DNA of 43,867 bases from Prevotellaceae bacterium UBA1710 (GTDB lineage Bacteria > Bacteroidota > Bacteroidia > Bacteroidales > Bacteroidaceae). This document shows, in pieces, positions 1 to 9,317 of this stretch. The position numbers and the translations under genes were made by a program. Where the stretch lies: NCBI GenBank assembly GCA_002317355.1, contig DCJC01000029.1, forward strand, positions 50,780-94,646, given 5' to 3'. The notes beneath the pieces are model-generated. The model worked only from the letters and a program-made list of their open reading frames with translations, ran no database searches and was not told where the DNA came from. Each line of letters starts with the position of its first letter. Positions within the stretch are counted from its first letter, which is position 1.

Positions 1-15
1 AAGATTGTGAAGATT

Positions 16-120
16 GGTAATTATTGTCAGTTTAAGCACCAAAGGTGCACATTCAAATTGTAAGTCATAAATTCGTCGAACTGACGTTAATTAATAATTT
101 GTAATTGGTAATTAAATAAC
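16..120. repeat. Imperfect palindrome with 7-bp phased units upstream of the GH10 gene
   Basis: The leader before the xylanase gene contains the inverted pair GTCAGTT (26-32) and AACTGAC (79-85). Inside it is a small perfect hairpin, GCACC-AAA-GGTGC (36-48). From 86 to 120 the sequence runs in 7-bp steps: GTTAATT, AATAATT, TGTAATT, GGTAATT, AAATAAC. I see no TAnnTTTG promoter here, so the gene is probably read from a promoter to the left of the window. Confidence 0.6.
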
Positions 121-127
121 CTTCATT

Positions 128-3100
128 ATGTTCAAACAACTCTTTTTGGCGGCAACGCTATCCACCATATTTCCAAATATTGGAAACGCAGAAGTTCTCG
201 AAGACTTTGAGAGCTATGAGATAGGCACAACTATCACCCTATTCAACTGCTGGGGCAATGCTCCTACAGGAACTGCTGAGGTGGTAGCAGACCCATCTAA
301 TGCAAAGAACAAAGTTCTCCATGTCACAATATCCAGTTGGGGAACCTTTGTACCTGTTACTTTGCCAGAAGAGTTGTTGGGCAAGAAACTCATAGAGAGC
401 AAGGATTATGTCACCTTCCGTATTCGTCGTGCAGCTAACGATGCCAACGACTACAAGAAGATTCAGATATATCAGGATAAGGCTTTAGTCTATGAAGACG
501 AAAGCTATCCACATCAGGGAGACAAGAATGCCTGGCAACAGCGTTCGTACCCTTTGGGTGATGGCTCAGGGGTGTTGGGTGATGGCGGTGGCAAAATCCT
601 TGCTCTCGGTTTCAACTCTGATGCATCAGAGTATTACATTGATGATATCACCGTAAAGGGAAAGTATGACGACTATGTAACAATAGACGGTACTGTAACC
701 AAGGATATCAGCAAGCAGAACACATCTTCTTCATACGAGACATTCTCAACACCTCTCCGTATGCTTGAAGGTTCAAATCTCATCCTCAAGACGGCACGCT
801 ACACCTATATCACAAGTCCTATCATTGGTGAAGGACGCATTGACATCTATGGAGGTGGCGAGCGCACATATCTTGGAGGATCAGACAAGAAGAGTCCTGA
901 CTGGACAGAATTCAAGGGCGACGTTCACGTATGGCCTTATCAGAATCTCTCTACATCCAACGGCTTCTATGGCCTTATGTGGATGCATAATGGCAAGACA
1001 TTCAATCCAGATGCTGCCTTCAACGATATGGCAGAAGGCAAGGCAAACTACACTCTGCAACATAGCCGACTCACTCTCCATAAAGGTGCAACCCTTGGTG
1101 CTGAGTCAGGTAATAGAGGCATCCGTATCGGGCATCTTGAGACAGAAGAGGGTAGCCAGATTTATGGCTATGTCAAGGCGAACGCAAACAATAGTTCCTA
1201 CTATGTAGTAGGCTATTCAAATGAAGATGCAACCCTCGCAGGTCGTATCTCTCCCGTGAATGATAAGTTGGCTACTCTGGTCGGAATCGTCAAGGAAGGA
1301 CTTGGCACCTATCGTATCACAGGCAATACGAATGTGATTAATGGTGCTGTAAGAGTTCTTGAAGGTCGTGTACTCATCAATAATAATGCCGTTGAGGCAA
1401 AGGCTCAGAAACTTAGTGGCGGTATTGGCACACCTGAGTCAGCAGAGACCACAGGTCTCTATATCATGAAGAATGGCATAGCAGGAGGCACAGGCAACAT
1501 TGCTGCAACAACAAATGTCTATGGCATTCTGCAACCAGGCGATGACGGCATTTCTACCCTCGCTATTGCAGATTATGCCAATAACAAGGGCATAAGTCTC
1601 ATCCTTCGTCCTACAGCACGTATTGACTGCGAGATAGCCAATGCACAGAGCTATGACAAGGTAGAGGTTGAAGGAGCTGTCACCTATTATAATATAGATC
1701 AGGAGTTTGCTGTATCCGAGCAGATGCCTCGCCTTCGCATTCAGCTCACTAAGGATGCCGACCTCCACGAAGGTGATGAGTTCACACTCTTCACATCAAA
1801 GAGCAAGACAGCCTATCAGAATGTGGAATGGGATTTCGACATCATCTATCCAAAGGCCTACACATGGAAGGTGGAGCAGAAACTCACAGATGATGGCTTC
1901 AAGGTTATTGCTCGCGTCACCTCCCTCACCTACTCTGGTCAGGGCGATGTAGAAGATAATGACGACAAGAAGGAACAGGAAGACGACAACGGCAATTTAG
2001 ATATTGCCACAGAGAAGCAGTACAATACTCCTTTAAGAAATTATACTGATAAGCAAGGCACATTCGTTGGCACTTGCGTACCAGTCTGGAGCATAAACGT
2101 AGATGACGACAACGAATCTCGCTCAGCACTCATTGCCAAGGAGTATAACATGGTGGTCTGCGAGAATGAGATGAAGTTTGATGCTACCGAACCAAACAAG
2201 GGAAGCTTCGACTACTCAAACGGAGATCGTCTTGTGAACTTCGCCAACAGACATAACATGCGAGTTCGTGGACATGCCCTTGCATGGCACTCACAGGTTC
2301 CTGCATGGCTCACATCCGATGGCAAGAAGAATAGCAACAACCTATCACGCCAGCAGTTGCTCGATATCCTCCACAACCATATCAAGAATGTGGTGACCCA
2401 CTGGAAGGGAAAGGTAAAGGAATGGGATGTAGCCAATGAGGTGCTCGATGATAATCAGCAGACCATCTACTCCGACCCAAAGGGATATGATCTTCGTCCT
2501 TCAGTATGGGCAACAGGCATTGGTGAGGACTTCCTCGACTCAGCCTTTGTATGGGCACACAAGTATGATCCAGATGCAGTCCTTATCCTCAACGACTATG
2601 ATGTGGAGGCAAAGGGAGCGGGTAAGTCAGAGGCACTCTATAATCTCGCCATGCGACTCAGAAATGACAATATCCCTATCCATGGCGTAGGTCTGCAGTG
2701 TCATCTGGATGCAGGAGCAAAGAATATTGCAGAGATAGATGCAAACATAGCACGATTCAAGGAGGCAGGCTTTGAATGTCACATCACCGAGCTTGACCTC
2801 GGAATAGATAATGCCTCAGAGGAAAACCTCCAGAAACAGGCAGAGACATACTATAGTCTTGCAAGAGTGGCAATGAAGCACGACAACTGTAAGTCACTCA
2901 TGATTTGGGGACTCTCTGACGACCTCACATGGCGCACAGGCAGAAAACCACTACTCTTCGACTCTAATCTTCAGAAGAAACCAGCATATTGGGGAGTTCA
3001 TGCAGCACTTCGTCAAGCTGCAGAGGCAGAAGCTTCTGGTATTGAGGAGATTGGTGATGGGTGTTTGGTGATGGGTGATGGTAGCAAGGCAATCTACAAC

Positions 3101-3175
3101 CTACAGGGCGAGCGCGTTAGTGCACTTAAGAAAGGAAAGATATATATTACAAACGGTAAAAAATACATGTATTAA
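128..3175 (+). CDS. Secreted GH10 endo-1,4-beta-xylanase with N-terminal binding-like and beta-strand-repeat regions
   Basis: This 1015-residue protein should hydrolyse the beta-1,4-xylan backbone at or outside the cell surface. A signal peptide ends near residue 21 (GNA/EV). Residues about 22-178 look like a jelly-roll carbohydrate-binding domain. Residues about 190-600 are rich in beta strands and include a stretch at 381-419 (KEGLGTYRITGN...GAVRVLEG) that matches the autotransporter-associated beta-strand repeat pattern. An acidic linker follows near 604-624. The GH10 barrel spans about 635-968, with acid/base Glu771 in WDVANEV and nucleophile Glu888 in HITELDLG. The C-terminus (IYNLQGERV...GKIYITNGKKYMY) resembles a Prevotella surface-protein tail. 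GH10 catalytic domains are about 350 residues, so most of the protein is accessory. The GH3 gene starts 4 bp after the stop, implying co-transcription. Enzyme class is secure; the roles of the accessory parts are inferred. Confidence 0.95.
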   Translation: MFKQLFLAATLSTIFPNIGNAEVLEDFESYEIGTTITLFNCWGNAPTGTAEVVADPSNAKNKVLHVTISSWGTFVPVTLPEELLGKKLIESKDYVTFRIRRAANDANDYKKIQIYQDKALVYEDESYPHQGDKNAWQQRSYPLGDGSGVLGDGGGKILALGFNSDASEYYIDDITVKGKYDDYVTIDGTVTKDISKQNTSSSYETFSTPLRMLEGSNLILKTARYTYITSPIIGEGRIDIYGGGERTYLGGSDKKSPDWTEFKGDVHVWPYQNLSTSNGFYGLMWMHNGKTFNPDAAFNDMAEGKANYTLQHSRLTLHKGATLGAESGNRGIRIGHLETEEGSQIYGYVKANANNSSYYVVGYSNEDATLAGRISPVNDKLATLVGIVKEGLGTYRITGNTNVINGAVRVLEGRVLINNNAVEAKAQKLSGGIGTPESAETTGLYIMKNGIAGGTGNIAATTNVYGILQPGDDGISTLAIADYANNKGISLILRPTARIDCEIANAQSYDKVEVEGAVTYYNIDQEFAVSEQMPRLRIQLTKDADLHEGDEFTLFTSKSKTAYQNVEWDFDIIYPKAYTWKVEQKLTDDGFKVIARVTSLTYSGQGDVEDNDDKKEQEDDNGNLDIATEKQYNTPLRNYTDKQGTFVGTCVPVWSINVDDDNESRSALIAKEYNMVVCENEMKFDATEPNKGSFDYSNGDRLVNFANRHNMRVRGHALAWHSQVPAWLTSDGKKNSNNLSRQQLLDILHNHIKNVVTHWKGKVKEWDVANEVLDDNQQTIYSDPKGYDLRPSVWATGIGEDFLDSAFVWAHKYDPDAVLILNDYDVEAKGAGKSEALYNLAMRLRNDNIPIHGVGLQCHLDAGAKNIAEIDANIARFKEAGFECHITELDLGIDNASEENLQKQAETYYSLARVAMKHDNCKSLMIWGLSDDLTWRTGRKPLLFDSNLQKKPAYWGVHAALRQAAEAEASGIEEIGDGCLVMGDGSKAIYNLQGERVSALKKGKIYITNGKKYMY
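556..590 (+). repeat. 7-bp phased array inside the xylanase coding sequence, copy 1
   Basis: Five consecutive 7-bp units run GGGTGAT, GGCTCAG, GGGTGTT, GGGTGAT, GGCGGTG. Because 21 bases equal 7 codons, the array encodes a heptad-like peptide, LGDGSGV followed by LGDGGGK, in a likely loop of the N-terminal binding domain. Confidence 0.6.
3046..3080 (+). repeat. 7-bp phased array inside the xylanase coding sequence, copy 2
   Basis: Units GGAGATT, GGTGATG, GGTGTTT, GGTGATG, GGTGATG run in perfect 7-bp phase. They encode IGDGCLV followed by MGDGSKA, exactly between the GH10 barrel and the C-terminal tail. The peptide matches the heptad made by the array at 556-590. Confidence 0.65.
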
Positions 3176-3179
3176 CCAA

Positions 3180-5780
3180 ATGAAGAAAACACTATTCGTT
3201 CTATTATTCTCAGGATTATTGCCAACAGGCAATGCAATGATGAATTGCTATGCGCAGCAATATCCTTATCAAAACACATCACTCTCAGCTCATGAGCGTG
3301 CTGTGGATCTCTGTTCACGTCTCACCCTTGAGGAGAAAGCATTACTTATGCTCGATGATTCTCCTGCAATTCCACGCTTCGGCATCAAGCATTGGCAATG
3401 GTGGAGTGAGGCTCTTCACGGCTATGCCAATATGGGTAATGTGACTAACTTCCCAGAGCCTATCGGTATGGCTGCTTCCTTCAATAATGCATTAGTATAT
3501 AAGGTGTTTGATGCAGTCAGCACAGAAGCACGTGCTAAGTGGAACGAGCTTCAGAAGAATGGTGATGACGTACTTCGTTTCCATGCTCTTTCTGTGTGGA
3601 CACCTAACGTAAACATATTCCGTGACCCACGCTGGGGTCGTGGTCAGGAAACATACGGTGAGGATCCATATCTCAGTTCATTGATGGGTGATGCTGTTGT
3701 TCGTGGTCTTCAGGGACCAGAAGACTCAAAGTATCGCAAACTTTGGGCTTGTGCTAAGCACTATGCTGTTCACTCAGGTCCAGAATGGAGCCGTCATACA
3801 GCAGATATCAATAACATCTCTGCACGTGACCTTTGGGAAACTTATATGCCAGCATTCAAGTACCTTGTTGAGGAATCAAAGGTGCGTGAGGTAATGTGTG
3901 CATATCAGCGTTACGATAATGAGCCTTGCTGTTCAAGCACTCGTCTTCTTCAGGATATTCTCCGTAATGAGTGGGGCTTCAAGTATCTCGTAGTTAGTGA
4001 CTGTGGAGCTGTTTCAGATATCCACGAGAATCATAAGGTGGCAAGTGATGCCGTTCACTCTTCTGCCCGTGCCACATTGGCTGGTACTGACGTAGAGTGT
4101 GGTTTCAACTATGCCTACAAGAGCATTCCAGAGGCAGTAAAGCGAGACCTTATCAAGGAATCAGAAGTTGATAAGCACGTCATCCGTTTGCTTGAAGGCC
4201 GTTTCGATCTCGGTGAAATGGATGATCCATCAGTAGTAGAATGGAGTAACATCCCTACTTCTGTTCTTGAGAGCAAGGAGCATCTCCAGATTGCTCTTGA
4301 TATCGCTCGCCAGTGTATTGTTCTTCTTCAGAACAAGAATAACATCCTCCCACTTGCAAAGGGCGAGAAGGTTGCTGTCATTGGTCCTAATGCCAACGAC
4401 AAGACAATGATGTGGGGTAACTATAACGGAACTCCAACAACAACATCTACTGTACTTGATGGTGTTCGTCTTTATAACAAGAAGGCTATGTACCTTCAGG
4501 GATGCGACCTTACAGATAATAAGATTGTGACAGACGTATTCGACCAGCTTTCTTTCGAGGGAAAGAAGGGCTTCAAGGGTACTTTCTGGAACAACGCAAA
4601 GCGTGAGGGTGCTCCTGTAGCAACTTGCTATCACACAGCACCTTTCTTCAAGACAACTGCAGGTAACTATCAGTTTGCTCCTGGTGTTAATCTTACAGAT
4701 TTCAGCGCTCAATACGAGACAGTCTTCCGTCCTAAGAAGTCAGGTGAGGTTGTTATCAATGTTGAGTCAGTTTCTGACTTTGACGTTATCGTCAATGGTG
4801 AGGTTAAGCAGAAGCACAACACATGGCGCGTAACTCCTACCCGTACTCCTATTCAGGTTGAGGCAGGCAAGGAATATAAGATCGAGATTCACTTTGCTCA
4901 CGTTCCAACATGGGGTGCAAGCATCCGCGTGAATGTTGGTACAGAGTCAATCATCAACTATGATGATATCATCAAGAAGCTTGCCGGTTACGATAAGGTA
5001 ATCTTCGTTGGTGGTATTGCTCCTTCTCTTGAGGGTGAGGAAATGCCAGTTACTATTGATGGCTTCAAAGGTGGTGACCGTACAAACATCGAGCTCCCAG
5101 CCGTTCAGCGTAACTTCCTCAAGGCTCTCAAGGCTGCCGGCAAGAAGGTAATCTATGTCAACTGCTCAGGTTCTGCTATCGCACTCCAGCCAGAGACAGA
5201 GTCATGTGATGCTATTGTACAGGCATGGTACCCAGGTATGAAGGGCGGTGAGGCTGTTGCTGATGTACTCTTTGGTAAGGTAAACCCAAGCGGAAAGCTC
5301 CCAATCACATTCTATAAGAATTCAGAGCAGCTTGGCGACTTCGAAGACTATAACATGGCTGGTCGCACCTATCGCTATATGAAGAATGATAAACCTCTCT
5401 ATCCATTCGGATATGGTCTTTCTTACACAGACTTCGAGATTGGTAATGCAACACTCTCTGCAGATAAGGTTGCCAAGGGTCAGTCAGTTACTATGACTAT
5501 CCCTGTTACCAACAAGGGTAAGAAGGATGGTACAGAGGTCGTTCAGGTTTATGTTAAGAACCCAAGCGATCCTAATGGCCCAGTAAAGCAGCTTCGTGCT
5601 TATCAGCGTGTAGATGTAAAGGCTGGTCAGACAGTCAACGCAACTATCACTCTCAGCGACAAGAGCCTTGAGTGGTTTGATGAGGAGTCTAACACAGTTC
5701 ATACTAAGGCTGGTTCTTACCAACTCATCTACGGCAACTCTTCTGATGCCACAAAGGCAATTGGAATCAAGGCTGAGTAA
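3180..5780 (+). CDS. GH3 beta-xylosidase with PA14 insertion
   Basis: This 866-residue exported enzyme most likely releases xylose from xylo-oligosaccharides made by the upstream xylanase. The start is placed at ATG 3180 because it gives a signal peptide (MKKTLFVLLFSGLLP...CYAQ) directly after the xylanase stop. An in-frame ATG at 3075 would lie inside the xylanase gene and put 35 hydrophilic residues in front. The N-terminal GH3 barrel carries nucleophile Asp274 in VVSDCGAV. A PA14-type domain (about 458-590, including FKGTFWNN and HFAHVPTWGASI) is inserted in the alpha/beta sandwich. The C-terminal part has the GH3 signature YPFGYGLSYTDF and a fibronectin-III-like domain. GH3-PA14 enzymes in rumen Prevotella include beta-xylosidases, and the neighbours support that, but beta-glucosidase or arabinosidase activity cannot be excluded from sequence. 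Confidence 0.93.
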   Translation: MKKTLFVLLFSGLLPTGNAMMNCYAQQYPYQNTSLSAHERAVDLCSRLTLEEKALLMLDDSPAIPRFGIKHWQWWSEALHGYANMGNVTNFPEPIGMAASFNNALVYKVFDAVSTEARAKWNELQKNGDDVLRFHALSVWTPNVNIFRDPRWGRGQETYGEDPYLSSLMGDAVVRGLQGPEDSKYRKLWACAKHYAVHSGPEWSRHTADINNISARDLWETYMPAFKYLVEESKVREVMCAYQRYDNEPCCSSTRLLQDILRNEWGFKYLVVSDCGAVSDIHENHKVASDAVHSSARATLAGTDVECGFNYAYKSIPEAVKRDLIKESEVDKHVIRLLEGRFDLGEMDDPSVVEWSNIPTSVLESKEHLQIALDIARQCIVLLQNKNNILPLAKGEKVAVIGPNANDKTMMWGNYNGTPTTTSTVLDGVRLYNKKAMYLQGCDLTDNKIVTDVFDQLSFEGKKGFKGTFWNNAKREGAPVATCYHTAPFFKTTAGNYQFAPGVNLTDFSAQYETVFRPKKSGEVVINVESVSDFDVIVNGEVKQKHNTWRVTPTRTPIQVEAGKEYKIEIHFAHVPTWGASIRVNVGTESIINYDDIIKKLAGYDKVIFVGGIAPSLEGEEMPVTIDGFKGGDRTNIELPAVQRNFLKALKAAGKKVIYVNCSGSAIALQPETESCDAIVQAWYPGMKGGEAVADVLFGKVNPSGKLPITFYKNSEQLGDFEDYNMAGRTYRYMKNDKPLYPFGYGLSYTDFEIGNATLSADKVAKGQSVTMTIPVTNKGKKDGTEVVQVYVKNPSDPNGPVKQLRAYQRVDVKAGQTVNATITLSDKSLEWFDEESNTVHTKAGSYQLIYGNSSDATKAIGIKAE

Positions 5781-5890
5781 GTTCCTATATGACTCCTATA
5801 TAAGTCCTATGTAAGTCCCATTTTTCTCCAATTCAGAGTTGGTGTTGAATTGGACTTGCATTGGACCTGAATTGGAGCTGGATTGGACCT
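5781..5890. repeat. 11-bp phased array and palindrome between GH3 and GH43 genes
   Basis: Ten consecutive 11-bp units begin at the base after the GH3 stop codon. The left units resemble GTTCCTATATG, ACTCCTATATA and AGTCCTATGTA. The right units resemble GAATTGGACTT, GCATTGGACCT and GGATTGGACCT. The two halves meet in an inverted repeat, TCCAATTCA (5827-5835) and TGAATTGGA (5846-5854), so the transcript could fold. The left-half unit recurs at 24262-24298, 27081-27095 and 43724-43790. Confidence 0.75.
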
Positions 5891-5943
5891 GCTTACTAAC
5901 TATAGCGAATACGTTTAAAACTAACAATAAATTTAAAGACACT

Positions 5944-7308
5944 ATGCTTAAGATTAAAACACTATCTAAAGCTATTATGGCCGCTGCTATGCTTTGCTCA
6001 ACAGCAAGTTATGCTCAGCTTAATATGCCTATCATTCAGACAAAGTTTACAGCTGACCCAGCACCTTATGTGCATGGTGATACTGTATATCTCTTCACCA
6101 CTCATGATGAGGATGGAGCTGGTGGCTTCATGATGAAGGACTGGCTTCTCTACACCTCTACAGATATGGTGAACTGGGAGGATCATGGTGCTGTGGCATC
6201 ACTTAGGGATTTTGAGTGGTACAAGGGCAATAATGGTGCATGGGCAGAACAGGTCATAGAACGCAATGGAAAGTGGTATATGTATTGTCCTATCCATGGT
6301 AATGGTATTGGTGTTCTCGTAGCAGATTCTCCTTTCGGACCTTATAAAGATCCACTTGGAAAGCCACTCGTTTGGCAGAAAGAGCATTGGTATGACATTG
6401 ACCCAACCGTATGGATTGACGATGATGGTCAGGCTTACATGTATTGGGGTAATCCAAACCTCTATATGGTTAAGTTGAACGAGGATATGATCTCTTACTC
6501 AGGTGAGATTGTTGAGCATCCAAAGATCAAGGACTATCAGGAAGGCCCTTGGTTCTGGGGTAGAAAGAATGCCAAGGGCGAGAAGTGCTACTATATGGCA
6601 TTTGCATCAACTTGCTGCCCAGAAGGTATTGGTTATGCTATGAGTAAGAGCGCAACTGGTCCTTGGGAACATAAGGGGCATATCATGGATCATACTCCAC
6701 GTACCCGTGGTAATCACCCAGGCATTATTGAGTTCAAGGGCAAGTCATATTGCTTTGGTCTTAACTATGACATCTATCGTCTTCAGACAAGCCGTCATGC
6801 TGAGCAGCGTTCTGTTTCTGCTGCAGAGATGACATATAATGCAGATGGCACCATCCAGGAACTTCCTTACTTCCAGGACTGTAAGCTCGAGCAGGTTGGT
6901 TCATTCAATCCTTTCCGTCGTGTTCAGGCAGAGACAATGGCATGGGGATATGGACTCAAGACAACTCGTGAGAATCCATCAGGTCCTTGGAATCCAACAC
7001 TCTTCGTAACTGACATCGACGATGGCGAGTATCTCATGCTCAAGGGTGTTGACTTCGGAAAGGGTGCAAAGAAGTTCACAGCATCTTGTTCATCTCAACT
7101 CTATGGTGGTGAGATGGAGATACATATCGATGATGTTGACGGACCAATGATAGGTAAGATAACAGTTCCAAATACAAAGTTTAAGTATCAGGAGTTCACT
7201 ACAGACCTCACCAACGCAAGTGGTAAGCATGACCTCTACTTCGTATTCAAGGGAGGAAAGATGCAGAAGCGCAATCTTTTCAACTTTGACTGGTGGGAGA
7301 TGAAGTAG
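5944..7308 (+). CDS. GH43 arabinofuranosidase/xylosidase with C-terminal CBM6
   Basis: This 454-residue exported protein has a five-bladed GH43 domain followed by a CBM6-like module (about residues 320-454, from RVQAETMAWG to FNFDWWEMK). Start ATG 5944 gives the signal peptide MLKIKTLSKAIMAAAMLCSTASYAQ. An earlier in-frame ATG at 5839 lies inside the repeat array and would add a non-signal extension. The expected GH43 residues are present: catalytic base Asp38 (TADPAPYV), pKa modulator Asp153 (DIDPTVW) and acid Glu200 (YQEGPWFW). GH43-CBM6 proteins in xylan clusters are commonly arabinoxylan arabinofuranohydrolases or beta-xylosidases; the exact specificity cannot be read here. It sits 163 bp after the GH3 gene, with the 11-bp array between, and 56 bp before the esterase gene. 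Confidence 0.92.
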   Translation: MLKIKTLSKAIMAAAMLCSTASYAQLNMPIIQTKFTADPAPYVHGDTVYLFTTHDEDGAGGFMMKDWLLYTSTDMVNWEDHGAVASLRDFEWYKGNNGAWAEQVIERNGKWYMYCPIHGNGIGVLVADSPFGPYKDPLGKPLVWQKEHWYDIDPTVWIDDDGQAYMYWGNPNLYMVKLNEDMISYSGEIVEHPKIKDYQEGPWFWGRKNAKGEKCYYMAFASTCCPEGIGYAMSKSATGPWEHKGHIMDHTPRTRGNHPGIIEFKGKSYCFGLNYDIYRLQTSRHAEQRSVSAAEMTYNADGTIQELPYFQDCKLEQVGSFNPFRRVQAETMAWGYGLKTTRENPSGPWNPTLFVTDIDDGEYLMLKGVDFGKGAKKFTASCSSQLYGGEMEIHIDDVDGPMIGKITVPNTKFKYQEFTTDLTNASGKHDLYFVFKGGKMQKRNLFNFDWWEMK

Positions 7309-7364
7309 TCTTTGTCAAAAGCAAGAACTATTTTATTAACAACTATAACTCATAACTAAAAAGA

Positions 7365-9173
7365 ATGAAATCTTTACTTTCATTAATTATTCTCATGTCT
7401 GCTTGCTTCATGCCTGTTAAGGCACAGCAGCCTGGACCTTTCGGTTTCGGCGGACAGCAGTTGAACAACAATCGTGCAGATAGTCTCTGCAGCAAGATTT
7501 ATCGTGACATCAACTATGTAGGTGATGGTGAGGAGTATCACAACCTCGACATCTACATCCCTAAGAAAGAGGGCGTGGATAAGTTCCCTGTAGTTGTGCA
7601 CATCTATGGTAGCGCTTGGTTCAGCAATAGCTCTAAGGGTATGGCTGATATCAACACAATCTGTGCTGCTTTGCTCGAGGCTGGCTATGCTGTGGTAACA
7701 CCTAACCACCGTTCAAGCATGGACGCTAAATGGCCTGCTCAGATCAACGACATCAAGGCTGTAGTGCGTTTCCTTCGTGCTAAGTCAAAGAAGTTTAAGC
7801 TCGATCCTACATTCATCGCTACATCTGGTTTCTCATCAGGTGCTCACCTTGCTTCTGTTATGGCAACATCAAATGGTGTGAAGGTAGCAAAGTGTGGCGA
7901 CAAGGAGTATGACCTCGAGGGTAAGCTCGGTATCTTCACCGATTATGAGAGTAATGTGAATGCATGTTGTGAGTGGTCTGGTCCGGTGGATCTTCTCCAC
8001 ATGGATTGTGATGGCGTAGCAAAAGACCCAAAGAGTCCGGAGGTTGCCGTTATGGGTATGCCAAAGGAAGGCAACACCAACAGCTATGAGATGCTCAATG
8101 CAGTATATTATGTTGACCCACAGGATGTTCCAATCGGCATCTTCCATGGTCTCAAGGATAACGTAGTACCTCATTGCCAGAGCACACTCTTCTACGAGAA
8201 ACTTCAGGCAAATGGTGTTAAGTCATTCCTTGTAGAGGAACCGGAAGGTGGTCACGGCTTCAATATGTACACTCCAGAGAACCTTAAGAAGATGGTTGAG
8301 TGGTTCAACTCTGCACGTCTTGATCCAAAGTCAAGTATCCTTGAGAAGGGTGGTACTGGTGCATATCCTGCCATCATGAAGGAAGAGGCAAGTCTGAAGG
8401 CACACACTATCTTCTGCCCACAGGATTTGTCAAAGTTCAACAAGAAGAACCCTCTCCCTGTTCTTGTATGGGGTAATGGTGCTTGCAACAATTCTCCATT
8501 CGAACACATGAACTTCCTCAACGAGATTGCTTCTCACGGCTATATGGTAATCGCTACAGGTTACTATCCAGCACCAGGTGTAAATGGTTGGAAGTATGAG
8601 CGTTCAGTTCCTGAGCAGCAGACAGAGTCTATCGACTGGATCATGGCTCAGAACAGCGATAAGAATTCTCCTTACTATGGCAAGATCAACGTAAATAAGA
8701 TATGTATTGCAGGTATGTCATGTGGAGGTCTTCAGACTCTCTCTAACTCTGCCGACCCACGTATCTCTCTTCTGATGATCATGAACAGCGGTCTCTTCAA
8801 CAACAATAATGCAAGTTCTGCTGTTCCTGGTATGCCAATGCCTTCAAAGGAAAAGCTCAATGAGATCAAGGTACCTATCATGTATGTACTTGGTGGTAAG
8901 GACGATATAGCATACGAGAATGGTATGGATGACTTCAAGCGCATCAAGCACGTTCCTGCTATCGCTATCAACTATCCTGTAGGTCATGGTGGTACATACG
9001 CTCAGCCTTATGGTGGTGAGTTCTCTATTCCTGCTCTTGCTTGGCTCAACTGGAACCTCAAGGGTGACAAGAATGCTGCTAAGATGTTCCTCGGTAACGA
9101 TAATGGACTCTCTCAGCGCAAGGATTGGACTATCGAGAAGAATGAACTCGTTGACCAGACAAAGAAGAAGTGA
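7365..9173 (+). CDS. Secreted two-domain carbohydrate esterase (tandem alpha/beta hydrolases)
   Basis: This 602-residue protein probably removes ester groups (feruloyl or acetyl) from arabinoxylan. The signal peptide ends near MPVKAQ. It contains two alpha/beta-hydrolase domains. The first (about 40-320) resembles the BD-FAE/acetyl-esterase group, with Ser157 in GFSSG, Asp265 in GLKDNVVP and His297 in GGHGF. The second (about 335-590) has an oxyanion-type stretch VLVWGNGAC, Ser452 in GMSCG, Asp513 or Asp514 in GGKDDIA and His541 in VGHGG. Both triads look complete, so both halves could be active. Single-domain relatives are about 300 residues, so this is a natural fusion. Its place between two GH43 genes fits a debranching role. 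The acyl specificity of each half is not determined. Confidence 0.88.
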   Translation: MKSLLSLIILMSACFMPVKAQQPGPFGFGGQQLNNNRADSLCSKIYRDINYVGDGEEYHNLDIYIPKKEGVDKFPVVVHIYGSAWFSNSSKGMADINTICAALLEAGYAVVTPNHRSSMDAKWPAQINDIKAVVRFLRAKSKKFKLDPTFIATSGFSSGAHLASVMATSNGVKVAKCGDKEYDLEGKLGIFTDYESNVNACCEWSGPVDLLHMDCDGVAKDPKSPEVAVMGMPKEGNTNSYEMLNAVYYVDPQDVPIGIFHGLKDNVVPHCQSTLFYEKLQANGVKSFLVEEPEGGHGFNMYTPENLKKMVEWFNSARLDPKSSILEKGGTGAYPAIMKEEASLKAHTIFCPQDLSKFNKKNPLPVLVWGNGACNNSPFEHMNFLNEIASHGYMVIATGYYPAPGVNGWKYERSVPEQQTESIDWIMAQNSDKNSPYYGKINVNKICIAGMSCGGLQTLSNSADPRISLLMIMNSGLFNNNNASSAVPGMPMPSKEKLNEIKVPIMYVLGGKDDIAYENGMDDFKRIKHVPAIAINYPVGHGGTYAQPYGGEFSIPALAWLNWNLKGDKNAAKMFLGNDNGLSQRKDWTIEKNELVDQTKKK

Positions 9174-9177
9174 TTTA

Positions 9178-9282
9178 GATTAAAGATTAGAGATTAAGGA
9201 ATAGAGTTTGATAGTAATACTCTGTCTGACTTTTACATTCAAACCCTATTCTCTAATCCCTATTCCATAATCCCGAATCCCC
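9178..9282. repeat. 7-bp phased palindrome after the esterase gene
   Basis: The array starts within five bases of the stop codon. The left arm steps in sevens: GATTAAA, GATTAGA, GATTAAG, GAATAGA, GTTTGAT. The right arm, AAACCCT, ATTCTCT, AATCCCT, ATTCCAT, AATCCCG, AATCCCC, is roughly its reverse complement. The right arm keeps the same phase, since 9241 is exactly 63 bp from 9178. Confidence 0.7.
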
Positions 9283-9317
9283 CAATAGGTAATAACTAAT
9301 CAATTAAAAACAAAAAC

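Noticed and set aside
5839..5943. Upstream ATG for the first GH43 gene
   Set aside because: It lies within the 11-bp array, and the extra 35 residues would bury the signal peptide.
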